Of a stretch of DNA of 64,000 nucleotides, positions 1 to 11,055 are shown in pieces. The DNA lies in the NCBI GenBank assembly GCA_023055505.1, contig JALIRH010000002.1:186001-250000 (forward strand), in the 5' to 3' direction. A program made the translations under genes and the position numbers. The notes under the pieces are model-generated. The model was given only the letters and a program-made list of their open reading frames with translations. It ran no database searches and was not told where the DNA came from. Source of the DNA: Callipepla californica brunnescens (Eukaryota > Chordata > Aves > Galliformes > Odontophoridae). Positions within the stretch are counted from its first letter, which is position 1. Each line of letters starts with the position of its first letter.

Positions 1-330
1 CCAGGGTCAAATAACCCACAAAAGTTGATTCGGCCTCACCACGAGCAAAGAATCTCTACATAACAACTAAACCAAATTTCTCTGCCTTCCATTAGTGTCC
101 AGTTGCTATCAGACCATGTAAAGAATTGACTCCTCTCCTGACAGTAAGCTGCCTTCAAGTAATGGATGGCCACAATGAATTTTTCCCAGAGCCTTCTCTT
201 CTCCATGCTGAATAAGCCCAACTCCTGCAGCCTTTCTTCACAAGAAATGAGCTCCAGCCCTTTCACCATCTTTGCGGACCTCCTCTGGACCCACTGCGCA
301 CAGTCCATTGGCATTCCTGATGGCACCCAG
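1..330 (-). mobile_element. CR1 LINE fragment upstream of G1
   Basis: Minus-strand translation contains VQRRSAKMVKGLELIS and ERLQELGLFSMEKRRLW, matching the region after the reverse transcriptase core of CR1 (typical form QRRATKLVKGLEHKS, LRELGLFSLEKRRLRG). Frame-broken remnant; cut by the left window edge. Confidence 0.8.
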
Positions 331-1095
331 CAGGCCTCACTCACTCAGGCACATCCAGTTGAACAGCCCCTACTTGTGCTTTGCCTCATCTTCCTCACAA
401 AAGCAAGCACTGCTGAGCTCAGCAGCAAGACACAATGCACTCACCTCAGCTGAATGAGGGCATGCCTTGCACTCAACAGCCATGCCCTTGACAACATGGC
501 CTGAAGCAGCTCACAGCCCGATGAAAAAATAAAAACCCAAACCAAAAACAGGACCACAAAACCTCAGCTACACAAACAGCCCTCCTCTGTCGACATATAC
601 TAAAATGGCCAGGGATGGCTTAATGTTGATACTGCAAAAAACAAGCTGCCTCCCATCTCCAAAACATAGTTCTCAAACCAAAGGGAGTTCCAACATGCCA
701 ACACAACACACCAGTGCGGAAGGCAGCAACCAAGCAAATGGAAAACCAATTGAGGAGTAGGCATGCAGGGAGTAAATACAATGCAAGTACCGGCATCCAG
801 TGACAAACGCACCTGGGCAACTCTGAACAGCCCTCTAAGGATGTCAGGAATGGGGTCCAGGCCCCAGAAAAAGGCCACAGACACAACTGCATGAGTTGGC
901 ATGAGTAGCACAATGGCATCACTGAGGAGACCACATCGCTCCTCCAAAGTTTTGGATGACTCTTCCAACCACTCCCATGAAATGCGCCTTCCATGTAACT
1001 CCACTCACACTAAAAAAAGGCCGACAGGTTCAAAGGAACACATTCAGAAAACAAGGAAATGAAGAGCTGTGGGAAGACAATCATACACCACATAC

Positions 1096-1197
1096 TGACT
1101 GACCAGGCTGTGGCACGCAACAGCAGCTGGCTGCGCAACGCTGCCATGCGCAGAGGCTCTCTACAAGCCCTCGGGCTCTCGCACAGCAGCATAAAAG
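1096..1197 (+). promoter_or_regulatory. G1 core promoter, TATA 1190-1197
   Basis: CATAAAAG lies about 25-35 bp before the expected start of transcription in CTCACTCCCTCACACCC. The 100 bp upstream is conserved in all copies: GACTGACCAGGCTGTGG, an E-box core (AGCAGCTGGC), two TGCGCA words (CTGCGCAACG and CATGCGCAGAG), then AAGCCCTCGGGC. Factor binding is not known from sequence alone. Confidence 0.8.
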
Positions 1198-1486
1198 CCG
1201 GCCCTGTGCCTCACTCCCTCACACCCTTCTCCTGACACCTTCTCCTCTGTGCTCCTCCAGGTGAGCCTGCATCTCGTTGCCCTCCTTCACACTCCCCACC
1301 TGGCCAGCTCTACACTCCCTTTCTCCCCAAACCCAGCAGCCCCTTCTCTTCCATCCTACCATGCTCGCCACAGCCCCAAATTGCCTCTCCTCACTCCCTT
1401 TCTTTCTCTCCCCACCTGTAATTATTCCTCCAAAACCCTCTGCTAACCAACCATCCTCTCTTCCAGAGACCCTCCATCCCACAGCC

Positions 1487-1777
1487 ATGTCCTGCTACAA
1501 CAGCTGCAGCCCCTGCGGACCCACCCCGCTGGCTAACAGCTGCAACGAGCCCTGTGTCAGGCAGTGCCAGGACTCCCAAGTCGTCATCCAGCCTCCCGCT
1601 GTGGTGGTCACCCTGCCGGGACCCATCCTCAGCTCCTTCCCCCAGAACACCGCTGTCGGATCCTCCTCCTCAGCTGCCGTGGGCAGTGCCCTCAGCTCCC
1701 AGGGAGTGGCCATCTCCTCTGGCGGCTTCGGAGGCCTGGGCTGCCTCAGTGCTGGGAGAGCCCGCTACCCCTGCTAA
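1487..1777 (+). CDS. feather beta-keratin G1 (D-type promoter, A-type 3' UTR)
   Basis: Structural corneous beta-protein that polymerises into the 3-4 nm filaments of feather keratinocytes and is cross-linked through cysteines. The 96-residue product has an N-terminal Cys-rich head (Cys 3, 7, 10, 19, 23, 27), a hydrophobic Pro/Val beta-sheet core at about residues 31-62, a Ser/Gly-rich segment, and Cys 86 and 96 in the tail; family members are usually 97-100 aa. Start: first ATG of exon 2, giving MSC; the frame is open further upstream only through the intron. Intron 1261-1466 (GT-AG) lies in the 5' UTR; AATAAA is at 1932-1937. Oddities: one Gly-Phe pair is missing (GGFGGLG) and the tail reads [11 protein letters not shown] where most copies have CLTGG. 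The 5' flank matches G8/G12, but the 3' UTR matches G5/G9/G13, so this is a recombinant gene. Family certain; individual expression unknown. Confidence 0.96.
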   Translation: MSCYNSCSPCGPTPLANSCNEPCVRQCQDSQVVIQPPAVVVTLPGPILSSFPQNTAVGSSSSAAVGSALSSQGVAISSGGFGGLGCLSAGRARYPC

Positions 1778-2487
1778 AGGCCTGCACCCACACCCTGGAG
1801 AAAATCAAGCAAGAAGGAAGCAGCACCTGGAAACATGACCACTGTAACCTTCCTCTGTCTTTGCACCTCAAGTTGCAGCCTTCCTAAGTGGAAGTCACCA
1901 AGTACTTCTTCTCTTTTGCTGTGTTTTTCTCAATAAACTTCTCATGCACGACAGACCCAGATTCCTCTTCATCCTTTCTTTGCTCAATGTTCTTTCCTCA
2001 CCACACTGTTCAGAGAATGTCTCTGGAAACCATCAAGCCAGGTCCAAAACTGCCTCAATAACTCCTCTCAAAACCATCTCACCAGCAAGAACATTGATGG
2101 CTAGCAGTTGGCCTTCCTCTCATCATGTTTTCTGCACTTCTACAAAAACAATCGTATAGTACACTTACCCTCTAGAACAAAGCTGGTCACTTCTACGTGA
2201 AAAAACTGAGCTGGGTTTGTACATGAGTGCTCTTTATTTCCAACACTTCTCAACCACTATGTGCTTGGCAATATTTACTATGAGGATTTCCTTAACCTTC
2301 TTTCCAGGGATTCATATCTGGCCAACCAGCCTGCAGTACCTCACACCTACCTTCTTTTCTCACACATACGATTGGGATCAGCCTCTTCCCAGTTTCAGGA
2401 ACCTCTCCTCACTATCAAAATTTTCCTAAGATAATTGTAATCAGTGTAGTCAAGAAATTAGACAGGATTCTCAACATTTGGTCTTTG

Positions 2488-3480
2488 AATCAAAGAATCA
2501 CCAGGGTTGGAAAAGTCCTCTAAGAACATTAGGTACAACCGTCCACCTATCACCAATATTTCCATCTAAATCCCGGCCCTCAGTGAAACATCTCAATGTT
2601 TCTTGAACATCTCCTGGGACTGCGACACCATGACTTCACTTTGTAGACCATTCCAGCTCCTGATCACTCTCTCCGAGAAAAACTAGTTCATATCGTCCAG
2701 CCTGAATCTCCCTTGGTGCTACTTGAGGCTGTGCCCTCCAGTCCTCGTCTAGTTCCACGGAAGAAGAGACCAACACCAACCTCACCGCAGCCTCCTTACG
2801 GGTAATTGTGGAGAGTCAAGAGGTCAACACAGAGCCTCCTCTTCTCCAAACCAAAACTCAAGAGAGAACACGAGGTTGAACTTCATCCCGGTGGCCTCAC
2901 TGCAGCTATCCAACCTGTCTAGACTGCTCTGTAAGGACTTCCTTCCCCTCCTCTTGTACCACTGAGGCCAAAGCTGAACACTGTACTGGAGACGATGTTG
3001 CAGCGGCACAGAGCAGAGTGCAACAACACTACACTCTCCTGCTGTCGGTGCTGGGCCCAATGCAACCCAGGGCACAGTCAGCCCACTAGGCTGCCAGGGC
3101 ACACCTGTGACTCACATTCAACTTGACATCTACCACAACCTCCTCATCTCTTTCTGTCAGGCTGCTTTTATGTCTCTCCTCCCCAAATACCTAGATAGCG
3201 TCAAAGTGTCCATGTCTCAGGTGCAGATTCCAGCTCTTGCACTCATTAAAGCTCATGCCATCGATGATGGCCCAACTCTTGGGTCTCTCAAGTGCTCTCT
3301 ACAAAGCCACGTTAATCCTAAGAGAGTCAACTGCTCCTCCATAGTTACAGTCCTCCACAAACTTCTTACTTTGTATGCATTTGAGTCCTTTGTCCAAGTC
3401 ACTCAGAAAAACATGGAGGACAACAGACCCAAACATGAAACTCAAGGAAATCCCACACCTGACTGGCCACCAGCTGACTA
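2488..3480 (-). mobile_element. CR1 LINE remnant, A-to-B spacer (G1-G2)
   Basis: The + strand starts with the complement of a CR1 3' end (GAATCACCAGGGTTGGAAAAGTCC). Minus-strand frames give YSVQLWPQWYKRRGRKSLQ and SLDRLDSCSEATGMKFN, both CR1 reverse transcriptase motifs. It appears to be two CR1 segments joined. The region to about 3960 is also shared with other spacers but is too decayed to name. Confidence 0.75.
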
Positions 3481-4396
3481 GATCTAAGAAACATCTAAAA
3501 GATGCTTTTCAGGTATAGTTGGGAGTCATCACTTCCCGACACGTATTATGTATTGTTCAAGATATATGGTGGAAGTTTTCTCCTGGACATGAAAGGAAAA
3601 ACTATTAATAACATGGATGATGATCATAGAAATTACACCTATGAGGTTCCCTTGATGAATTACATGGGTAATCTTCACAGAAAAGGACGTGCCATCATCT
3701 CCGAACCAGGATGCCTAAAATGCCCAGTCCAGGTTTCCACAGATGTTTTGAACTCTAACAACAAAGACAGAAAAGATATTGCACAAGTGCCTGGTGATGA
3801 CCTCACACTCTACAATGCTCCTCTTTCACATGCTTTGGCCAATTTTCCACGTACACTGAAACAAACATGCAAGATCACTCCAGTGGAATCCAATCCATTC
3901 ACTTGGAAGGTGACGTCGGTGCTAAATTGAGACACTCTCAAGTGGAGAATGTGAGAAGGCACAGTTGCTGGAAGGAGAACACAAACCACATGATGTGCAA
4001 GACAATGCAGTGCAATAGAGAACAAAACAACAACTAAGCACAAGGAAAGCAAATGCAGTAGAAGGCAAGCAGGGAGTAAATACTATGCATGTAGGAGCGT
4101 CTTGTGTCAAACACAGCTGGGAAAACCAGAACAGCACACTGAGGATGCCAGGAATGGGTTCCACACCTGAAAAAGTGGACATAGAAACACAGCATGAGAA
4201 GCAGACGAAGTCATCAGAAAGGAGAATACATCGATCATCCAATGCTATAGACGACTCTACCAACCACCTCCATGAGATACGCCTTCCACATAACTCAACT
4301 CACACTCAAAAAATGCCTACAGAGTCAAAGGAACACATCCACAAAACAAGGAAATGAAAAGGAAGAGTTGTGGGAAGGCAATAACACACCACATAA

Positions 4397-4498
4397 TGAC
4401 TGACGAAGCGGTGGCACGCAACAGCAGCTGGCTGCGCAAAGCTGCCATGCGCAGAGGCTCTCTCCAAGCCCTCGGGCGCTCACACAGCAGCATAAAAG
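4397..4498 (+). promoter_or_regulatory. G2 core promoter, TATA 4491-4498
   Basis: Same block as G1. The first element is altered to TGACGAAGCGGTGGC, and the sequence after the TATA box is GCCAACCTTG rather than GCCGGCC, a variant shared only with G10. Confidence 0.8.
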
Positions 4499-4789
4499 CC
4501 AACCTTGTGCCTCGCTCCCTCACACCCTTCTCCTGACGCCTTCTCCTCTACTCGCCTCCAGGTGAGCCTGCACCCCACTGCCCTCCTTCACCCTCCCCAC
4601 CTTGCCCTGCTCTACAAACCCTTTCTCCACAAGCCGAACCATCCCTTCTTCTTCCATTCAGCCACGCTCCAAACAGCCCAACACCACCTCTGCTCAAGAA
4701 ATTTGTTTCACTCCCCACCTGTTCTTATTCCTCCAAAACCCTCTGCTAACCAACCATCCTCTCTTCCAGAGACCCTCCACCCCACAGCC

Positions 4790-5086
4790 ATGTCCTGCTA
4801 CAACAGCTGCAGCCCCTGTGGACCCACCCCGCTGGCTAACAGCTGCAACGAGCCCTGTGTCAGGCAGTGCCAGGACTCCCAAGTCGTCATCCAGCCTTCC
4901 ACCGTGGTGGTCACCCTGCCGGGACCCATCCTCAGCTCCTTCCCCCAGAACACTGCCGTTGGATCCTCCTCCGCAGCTGCCGTGGGCAGTGCCCTCAGCT
5001 CCCAGGGAGTGGCCATCTCCTCCGGTGGCTTTGGCTTCGGAGGCCTGGGCTGCCTCACTGGTGGGAGGGCCCGCTACCCCTGCTAA
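4790..5086 (+). CDS. feather beta-keratin G2 (class B)
   Basis: 98-residue feather keratin with the full set of eight cysteines (3, 7, 10, 19, 23, 27, 88, 98). The core carries [10 protein letters not shown]. Residue 62 is Ala (GSSSAAAV), while the other copies have Ser. Exon 1 ends at 4561 with the unusual sequence CTACTCGCCTCCAG shared only with G10; intron 4562-4769; poly(A) signal 5325-5330 followed by GTTCTCATGCATGC. The B-type 3' UTR starts GGGCCTGTACCCACAACCTGACATG. Like G1, it has T in the silent position of GGCAGTGCC, where most copies have GGCAGCGCC. It lies 3.3 kb downstream of G1 and 5.1 kb upstream of G3. Confidence 0.96.
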   Translation: MSCYNSCSPCGPTPLANSCNEPCVRQCQDSQVVIQPSTVVVTLPGPILSSFPQNTAVGSSSAAAVGSALSSQGVAISSGGFGFGGLGCLTGGRARYPC

Positions 5087-6074
5087 GGGCCTGTACCCAC
5101 AACCTGACATGAACCACCACCACCCTGCAAGGCGCCTCACCCACTGAGGATGAACATCTCTGGCACAGATGGCACTTGGCCTCACCGGCCACGATTCCCT
5201 TCTGGGTCCAACTATGCTCCATGGAAAAATGACTACTGAAACTTTCTTACTCCTCTGCACCTTAAATTCTAGCCTTTGCACTTTGTAATTAACAATTACC
5301 TCCCTCCTTTAGGTGTACTTTCTCAATAAAGTTCTCATGCATGCTAGCCTCTGAATCCTCTTCTTCCTTTCATTGCCCAATAGAATGTTGTGGCTCTAGA
5401 AATCACCATGCTAGGTTCAAAATGGCTTCAAGACCTCTTCTCCCAACCCCATCACCAACAAGGGCACTGGTGTTTAGCACATCGGCTTCTTCTCATTACA
5501 TCTTATCTTCACTTGTCAAAACAAAGTCATACAGTCATACAATTGCCATTCTCATGCCCAGTCATGACTGGAAGCTGTCCAGAATCAGGTCCAGTCCTAT
5601 CACCCGGGGTTTTACTGTACATACTGACCAACATCGTTCTCATTTTGGAGTCTTGGCCTATACAACTGTGTCTCATCACAACAGGATGTGTGTCTACAAC
5701 AAGGGGCATCTAAAATCCGTGCACACCCACATGTACAAGGCTGGTCACTTCAGTACAGAAAAACTGAGGTCATACTGTTTATCTGTTCTCTCGTTTCCAC
5801 CATTTCTTAGCCATCCTGTGTTCAGCAGCACATTCTGGGAGCATGTCCTTCAGCTCCTTCCCAGGGTCTCATGTCATGCCGACCAGCCTGTGGTTTGTCA
5901 CACCTTCCTTCTTCATTTCTTACACACAGGAGCGGGTTGAATCTCTTCCAGGTTTCAGGAATCTTTCCTCATTATCTGGTCCTTCCGAAGATAATTTTAA
6001 TCAGCATAGCCAAGTCAGCAGGCAGGACCGTCACCACTCACGGGTTCGTCCCAACAGAACCTTCGGACTTAGAA

Positions 6075-7640
6075 TCACAGATTCACCAAGGTTGGAAAAG
6101 ACCTCTAAGAACATCTGGTACAAGTGTCCACCTATCACCAACATTTACCACTCAACTACATCCCTAAGTGCAAAATCACAATATTTCTTGACTGTCACCA
6201 GTGTTGGTGACACCACCACCTCCCTGTTCAGACCATCACAGCACCAAGCTTCAACATCAGAGAAGAAGTACTTCATCGTATCCAGTAGGAATCTCTTCTG
6301 GAACACCTTCAGGTCATTCATTCTAGACGCGATGACAGTTACACGGGAGGAGAGGAAGAACCCCACATCTCAGCAATGTCCCTACAGCTACTTGTAGAGA
6401 GTCACGAGGTCAGCCCGGAGCCTCCTCTTCAACAGACAGAACAATCCCAGCTCCACCAGCTGCTCCTCAGAAGGTCTGTGCTCCAGACCCCGCACCCAAT
6501 TACTTGACCTTCTCTGAAAATGCTCCAAGGCGTCAGTGTCTTTCTTGAACTGTGCTGACCAAAACTGAAGACAGATCTCGAGGTGTGGCCACACCAGGGA
6601 TGAGAAAAGGATGATCATTTCCCTCTCCTGCTGCCCACACTATTTCTATGTACAAGCCAGGATGCCATTGGCCTTCTTGGCTGTATGGGCACACTGCTGG
6701 CTCATGTTCAGCTGAACATCAGCCAAAACCCCCAGGTCTGTTTCCTCTACATAGTGCTCCAGCCATGTCTCAAGCCTGCAGAACTGCCTGGGGGTGTTGT
6801 GGCCAAAGTGCTGATCCCAGCTCTTGCTCATGTTGAACTTCATCCCATTGGCTTTGGTCCAGCTATCCAGCCTGTCTACACTGCTCCTTATTGCCTTCTT
6901 TCCCTTTCTCTTTTACCACTGAAGCCAAAGCTGAACACAGTAATGGAGATGATGCAGCAGTGGCACAGACCTGAGTGGAAAAACTGCAATATCCCATGCA
7001 GGCAGTGTTGGGCCCAGGGCACTGTCATTCCTTTAGGCTGCCAGGGCACACTGCTGACTCAATTCAACTTGGCATCAACCTCAACCGCCTCATCTCTTTC
7101 CATGGGGCTGCTTTTATTTATCTCATCCTTGAACATGCAGATATCTATAAGGTATCCCTGTGTGAGATACAGAATACAGTACTTGCTCTGGTTCAACTTC
7201 ATGCCATTGGTAATGGCCCAGCACTCTGCTCAATCAAGAGCTCTCGGTAAGGTCTCCATAATTCTGAGAGAAAAATGCTCCCCCTCAGATACCGTCATCC
7301 ACAAGCTTCTTGCTTTGTACGCACTTGATTCCTGCAAACAGGTCATTCATTAAAACATGGAAGACTACAGGCCCAAGAATAGAATGCTGGGAAATGCCAC
7401 ACCTAACCATCCGCCAGCCTGATGTAACCACATCTAGTAAAAGTAATTGATTTGGACTTGGGAGCCACCAGTTCAAAAATGCCTTCTGTATTTGTCAAGG
7501 CATTTGGTGGATATATAATCCAGAAGGATACGGGGAAAACCACAATGAATAACTTCGATGAAGATCATACAAGTTACGCCAAGAGCATACAAGTTCCCTT
7601 TAACTAGGTGGGTACTCGTCTCAAAAAAGGAAGTGTTTTC
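6075..7640 (-). mobile_element. CR1 LINE remnant, B-to-C spacer (G2-G3)
   Basis: Minus-strand frames show, from the 5' side of the element, ISQHSILGPVVFHVLMNDLFAGIKC with LVDD in place of the reverse transcriptase FADD motif (split here: ISQHSILGPVVFH, then VLMNDLFAGIKC), [37 protein letters not shown], then LNREVVVSPTLVTVKKY near the 3' end. All fit CR1 ORF2; many stops and frameshifts. About 7640-8170 is spacer without recognisable content. Confidence 0.8.
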
Positions 7641-8179
7641 ATCTACAAACCAGGTTACCAAGAATGCACAGTTCAGGCTTCCCCGGATGTTTGGAATTGG
7701 CAACTCCTTTGAACAACAAAGGCACAAACCATAGTGCACAAGTGCCAAGCAATGACCTCACTGTCAACACTGCTCTTTTTCTGTGCATTGGCCACTTCTT
7801 CCACAAGCCCCGACACGAACGTGATAGATCGCACCTTTGGCCTCCTATCCTCTCACTTGGAAGGTGCTGCCAGTGACAAATGGGGACATCCTCAAGAGAA
7901 GGATGGAAAAAGTCAGAGTTGCTGGAAGGAGAACACATGTCAGATGATGATGAGCAACACTACACAGTGCAAGAGCATCTCGCAGCCCGGAGAGAAGATC
8001 CTTCACAGTCCAAATGAGTGGTTGGCATCAGGGACCAGCCTCCATCTACATATGGTGACCCCAAAGCATAGTTCTGCATCCAGGCCTTTAGCCAGCTCCA
8101 TTTAGTCCACCTCACACTCCACTTTGTCTAACCCATACAGGCGCAGCTTCTGGAATGGGATATAGTCTCAATTCATACC

Positions 8180-8640
8180 ATTATAGAATCAGACAATAGT
8201 GAACATTGGAATAGATCCATATCATCATCCCTTCTCTGGTTAATTCCCCTCACCAGGTCATGTTGATCAGGGCCCCGTCCAACCTGGCCTTAAATTGATG
8301 AAGAACCCACAAGCTGACTGGGCAGCATGTGCCAGGGCCTCGCAACCTCCTGAGTCAAGGATTTCTTCCTAACATCTACTACAGATTTCTCCTCTTTCCG
8401 TTTAAGTGTCCTACTGCTATCTGACCATGTAAAGAGATGGTTTCCAATCTTGCTTATTAACTGCCTTCAGGTACTGGAAGGCCACAGTGAGGTGTCCCCA
8501 GCGCCTTCTCCTCTCCACGCTGAATAAGCCCAACTCCTGCAGCTTTTCTTCAACAGAGATGATCTCCAGCCCTTTGATTTTCTCTGTGGCCCTCCTCCAG
8601 ACCCTCTGCACACAGCTCCTGCAGCATTCCTCACATACTC
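8180..8640 (-). mobile_element. second CR1 fragment, B-to-C spacer (G2-G3)
   Basis: The + strand reads CTGGCCTTAAATTGATGAAG then GAATAAGCCCAACTCCTGCAG; the minus strand encodes VWRRATEKIKGLEII and EEKLQELGLFSVERRRR, CR1-like. Different subfamily from the fragment at 6075. From 8640 to 9530 is shared upstream spacer with no gene. Confidence 0.75.
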
Positions 8641-9530
8641 AGGCACATCCAGTTGAACAGCCCCTCTTCAGACTTCGCTCCATTTTCCTCAGAACAAGAT
8701 GTACTGCTCACCTCAGCAGCAAGCCACAAAGCACTCACCTCAGCTGAACGAGGGCATGCCTTGCACTCATCACTTATGTCATTGACCACAGGGCTGGAGC
8801 AGCTCATGACTGCAAGCCCATGTAGCATGTATGCTTCCAATTTCTATGTGGAATCCCCCAATCCTCCTGGCAACAAGCAAAGCCCACACAGTGAAATAGC
8901 CTCAAACACTGACACTCAGTGCAACAACAGTCCCATAAATTCTGCTTCAGCCTTCCTGACAGAAGCACTCATCTCCAACTCAGGACGGTCTACTGCATCC
9001 TGCTATCTACAAACAGCCCTTCCCTGCCTAAATAAGCTACCATCCCCATGGATGGCTCTAAGCTGAAACTGCACACAGCATGCAGAAACCCTATTCCCAA
9101 ATGAAACCTTAAAGCACAAAGGGAACGAACGCGTCTGTGCAGCACACCCCATCGGAAAGAGATGGACAAACTATGTGGAAAGGGATTTTTTATGAAGGCA
9201 GACAGGGAGAAAACACGGTGGAAATGATGGTGTCTCATGCCAAACACAACTGGAAAGCCAAGAGCAGCCTGACAAGGATGCCACGAAATGGCATCCCAAC
9301 CACACAATGCAGTCACAAATCATACATTAAAAATGCTACACTGTGGCCCCATCCTTTAGACCACACCTCTCCTCCAATGCTTTAGAAGTATCTTCCAAAC
9401 ACCATTATGAGCCCTGCATTCTGCAAATCCACCAAAATAGTCATTCTCACTTAAAAAGTGCCGACAGGGTCAAAGGAACACACACACAACTCAAATGAAG
9501 AGTTGTGGGAAGAGAATTACACACCCCATA

Positions 9531-9633
9531 CTGACTGACCAGGCTGTGGCACGCAACAGCACCCGGACGCACAATGCTGCCATGCGCAGAGGCCTACTCC
9601 AAGCCCTCAGGCGCTCACACAGCAGCATAAAAG
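9531..9633 (+). promoter_or_regulatory. G3 core promoter, TATA 9626-9633
   Basis: Same block, but the E-box is lost: AACAGCACCCGGACGC replaces AACAGCAGCTGGCTGC. The segment after CATGCGCAGAGG reads CCTACTCC, close to G7. Confidence 0.8.
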
Positions 9634-9919
9634 CCGGCCCTGTGCCTCGCTCCCTCACAACCTTCTCCTGACGCCTTCTCCTCTGAGTTCCTCCAGGTGA
9701 GCCTGCATCCCCCTGCCCTCCTTCACCCACCCCACCTGGCTCAGCTCTACACTCCCTTTCTCCCCCATCCTCAGCAGCCCTTCTTCTTCCAGACAGCCAA
9801 CCTGCCGACACGTCCACCTCTCCTCGCTACCTTTCTTTCTCTCTACACCTGTTCTTATTCCTCCAACACCCTCTGCTTACCCAACACCCTCTATTACAGA
9901 GACCCTCCATCCCACAGCC

Positions 9920-10216
9920 ATGTCCTGCTACAACAGCTGCAGCCCCTGCGGACCCACCCCGCTGGCTAACAGCTGCAACGAGCCCTGTGTCAGGCAGTGC
10001 CAGGACTCCCAAGTCTTCATCCAGCCTCCCACCGTGTTGGTCACCCTGCCGGGACCCATCCTCAGCTCCTTCCCCCAGAACACCGCCGTCGGATCCTCCT
10101 CCTCAGCTGCCGTGGGCAGCGCCCTCAGATCCCAGGGAGTGGCCATCTCCTCTGGCGGCTTCGGCTTCGGAGGCCTGGGCTGCCTCACTGGTGGGAGAGC
10201 CCGCTACCCCTGCTAA
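9920..10216 (+). CDS. feather beta-keratin G3 (class C)
   Basis: 98-residue feather keratin with [10 protein letters not shown] in the beta core (Phe33, Thr38, Leu40) and Arg70 where all others have Ser (ALRSQG). Arg70 adds a positive charge in the Ser-rich segment just after the core and is private to this copy. Intron 9697-9899; its acceptor reads CTATTACAG, a weaker pyrimidine tract than the CTCTTCCAG of most copies but still a valid AG. The C-type 3' UTR starts GGGCTTGCACCC, contains a T-rich run near 10468-10484, and carries AATAAA at 10489-10494. A plus-strand CR1 3' end follows about 350 bp beyond the poly(A) signal. Confidence 0.96.
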   Translation: MSCYNSCSPCGPTPLANSCNEPCVRQCQDSQVFIQPPTVLVTLPGPILSSFPQNTAVGSSSSAAVGSALRSQGVAISSGGFGFGGLGCLTGGRARYPC

Positions 10217-10829
10217 GGGCTTGCACCCACAACCTGACAAGAACCACCACCAGCCTGCAAGGCACCTCACCCACTCAGGATGAGTGGTGTCTCTGGCACA
10301 GATGGCACTTGACCTCACCAGCCACGACTCCTCTTTTCATGGTGCAAAACAAGCAAGAAGGACATACCGTCCAACCACGCTGTCTGGAAATATGACAACT
10401 TTAATTTTTTCTTTCATTGCACATCAAACTGGGGCCTTTCCAGTTGGTGATAAGCAAGTAGATCCTTCCTTTTTTTTCTTTCTTCCTCAATAAAATTCTT
10501 TTGCATGACATTCTCACGTTCCTCCTCTTCCATTCTTCATCCAGAGATCTTTTCAATTCACCCTCTGCAGAGAGTGGTCGGGTAACCTTCATGCCGGGTC
10601 TCAAAGGGCCCCAAACCCACCTCTCACAAACACGCTACCAACAAGAGCAGTGGTGGCTAGTAGATGGCCTTCACTTCATCACATGCTATCTACACTTGTC
10701 CAAATCAAATCATAGAGTACAATTACCCTGCTCAAGACCTGTCAGGAACAGCAGGATGCGCACAATTATGTCCAGTCTGATTACCCAGGGCTTTAAAGAA
10801 GAGACTGAACATCAGCACAAACTGACACA

Positions 10830-11055
10830 TAAGAAGTTCTGCACAAATGCGCGTGGGAACTTCTTCCCAGTGAGGGAGACGGAGCCCTGCAACAGGTTGC
10901 CCAGAGAGGTGGTGGAGTCTCCTTCTCTGGAGAAGTTCAAGACCCAACTGGACACCTGTGCAACGTGGCCCAGGGAGCATGCTATGTCAGGGGGTGGACT
11001 GGGTGATCTCTAGAGGTTCCTTCCAACCCCCACAGATCTATGATTCTGTTTGATT
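10830..11055 (+). mobile_element. CR1 LINE 3' end, plus strand (G3-G4)
   Basis: The + strand encodes CNRLPREVVESPSLEKFK, a close match to the CR1 ORF2 C-terminus, followed by the 3' UTR (GGTGATCTCTAGAGGTTCC) and the terminal ATTCTGT-type repeat (CTATGATTCTGTTTGATT). Opposite in orientation to all other CR1 pieces here. Confidence 0.85.

Noticed and set aside
36..344. 102-codon minus-strand frame repeated at 12235, 26429 and 43086
   Set aside because: The sequence fits the CR1 region after the reverse transcriptase and is frame-broken at both ends; annotated as CR1 only.
4798..5058. 86-codon minus-strand frame opposite every keratin CDS
   Set aside because: It is present in all copies because the CDS itself is conserved and GC-rich. 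No promoter, homology or independent constraint is visible.
4505..5086. 193-codon open frame starting upstream of the keratin ATG (also at 18765, 35348, 48684 and 51990)
   Set aside because: The extra N-terminal part translates exon 1 and the 5' UTR intron, which has clear GT-AG borders and is removed in feather keratin mRNAs. The frame is open only because this region is C/T-rich and poor in stops.
4867..5112. Plus-strand overlapping frames (Arg/Pro/Leu-rich and Ser/Pro-rich) within the keratin CDS
   Set aside because: Shadow frames of the keratin gene; they run past the keratin stop into class-specific 3' UTR and have no recognisable domain.
8653..9066. 134-137 codon frame upstream of class C and A genes (8653, 22860, 31043, 39496, 47688, 56135)
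   Set aside because: It begins at TTG and not ATG, overlaps a CR1 fragment at its start, and the edge copy near 61150 has a stop (CTTAAG). Most likely chance in duplicated spacer.
10501..11013. 170-codon plus-strand frame after G3 (and 41351-41857)
   Set aside because: It joins keratin 3' flank to the CR1 ORF2 C-terminus; the G7 copy has an internal stop. A CR1 remnant, not a host gene.
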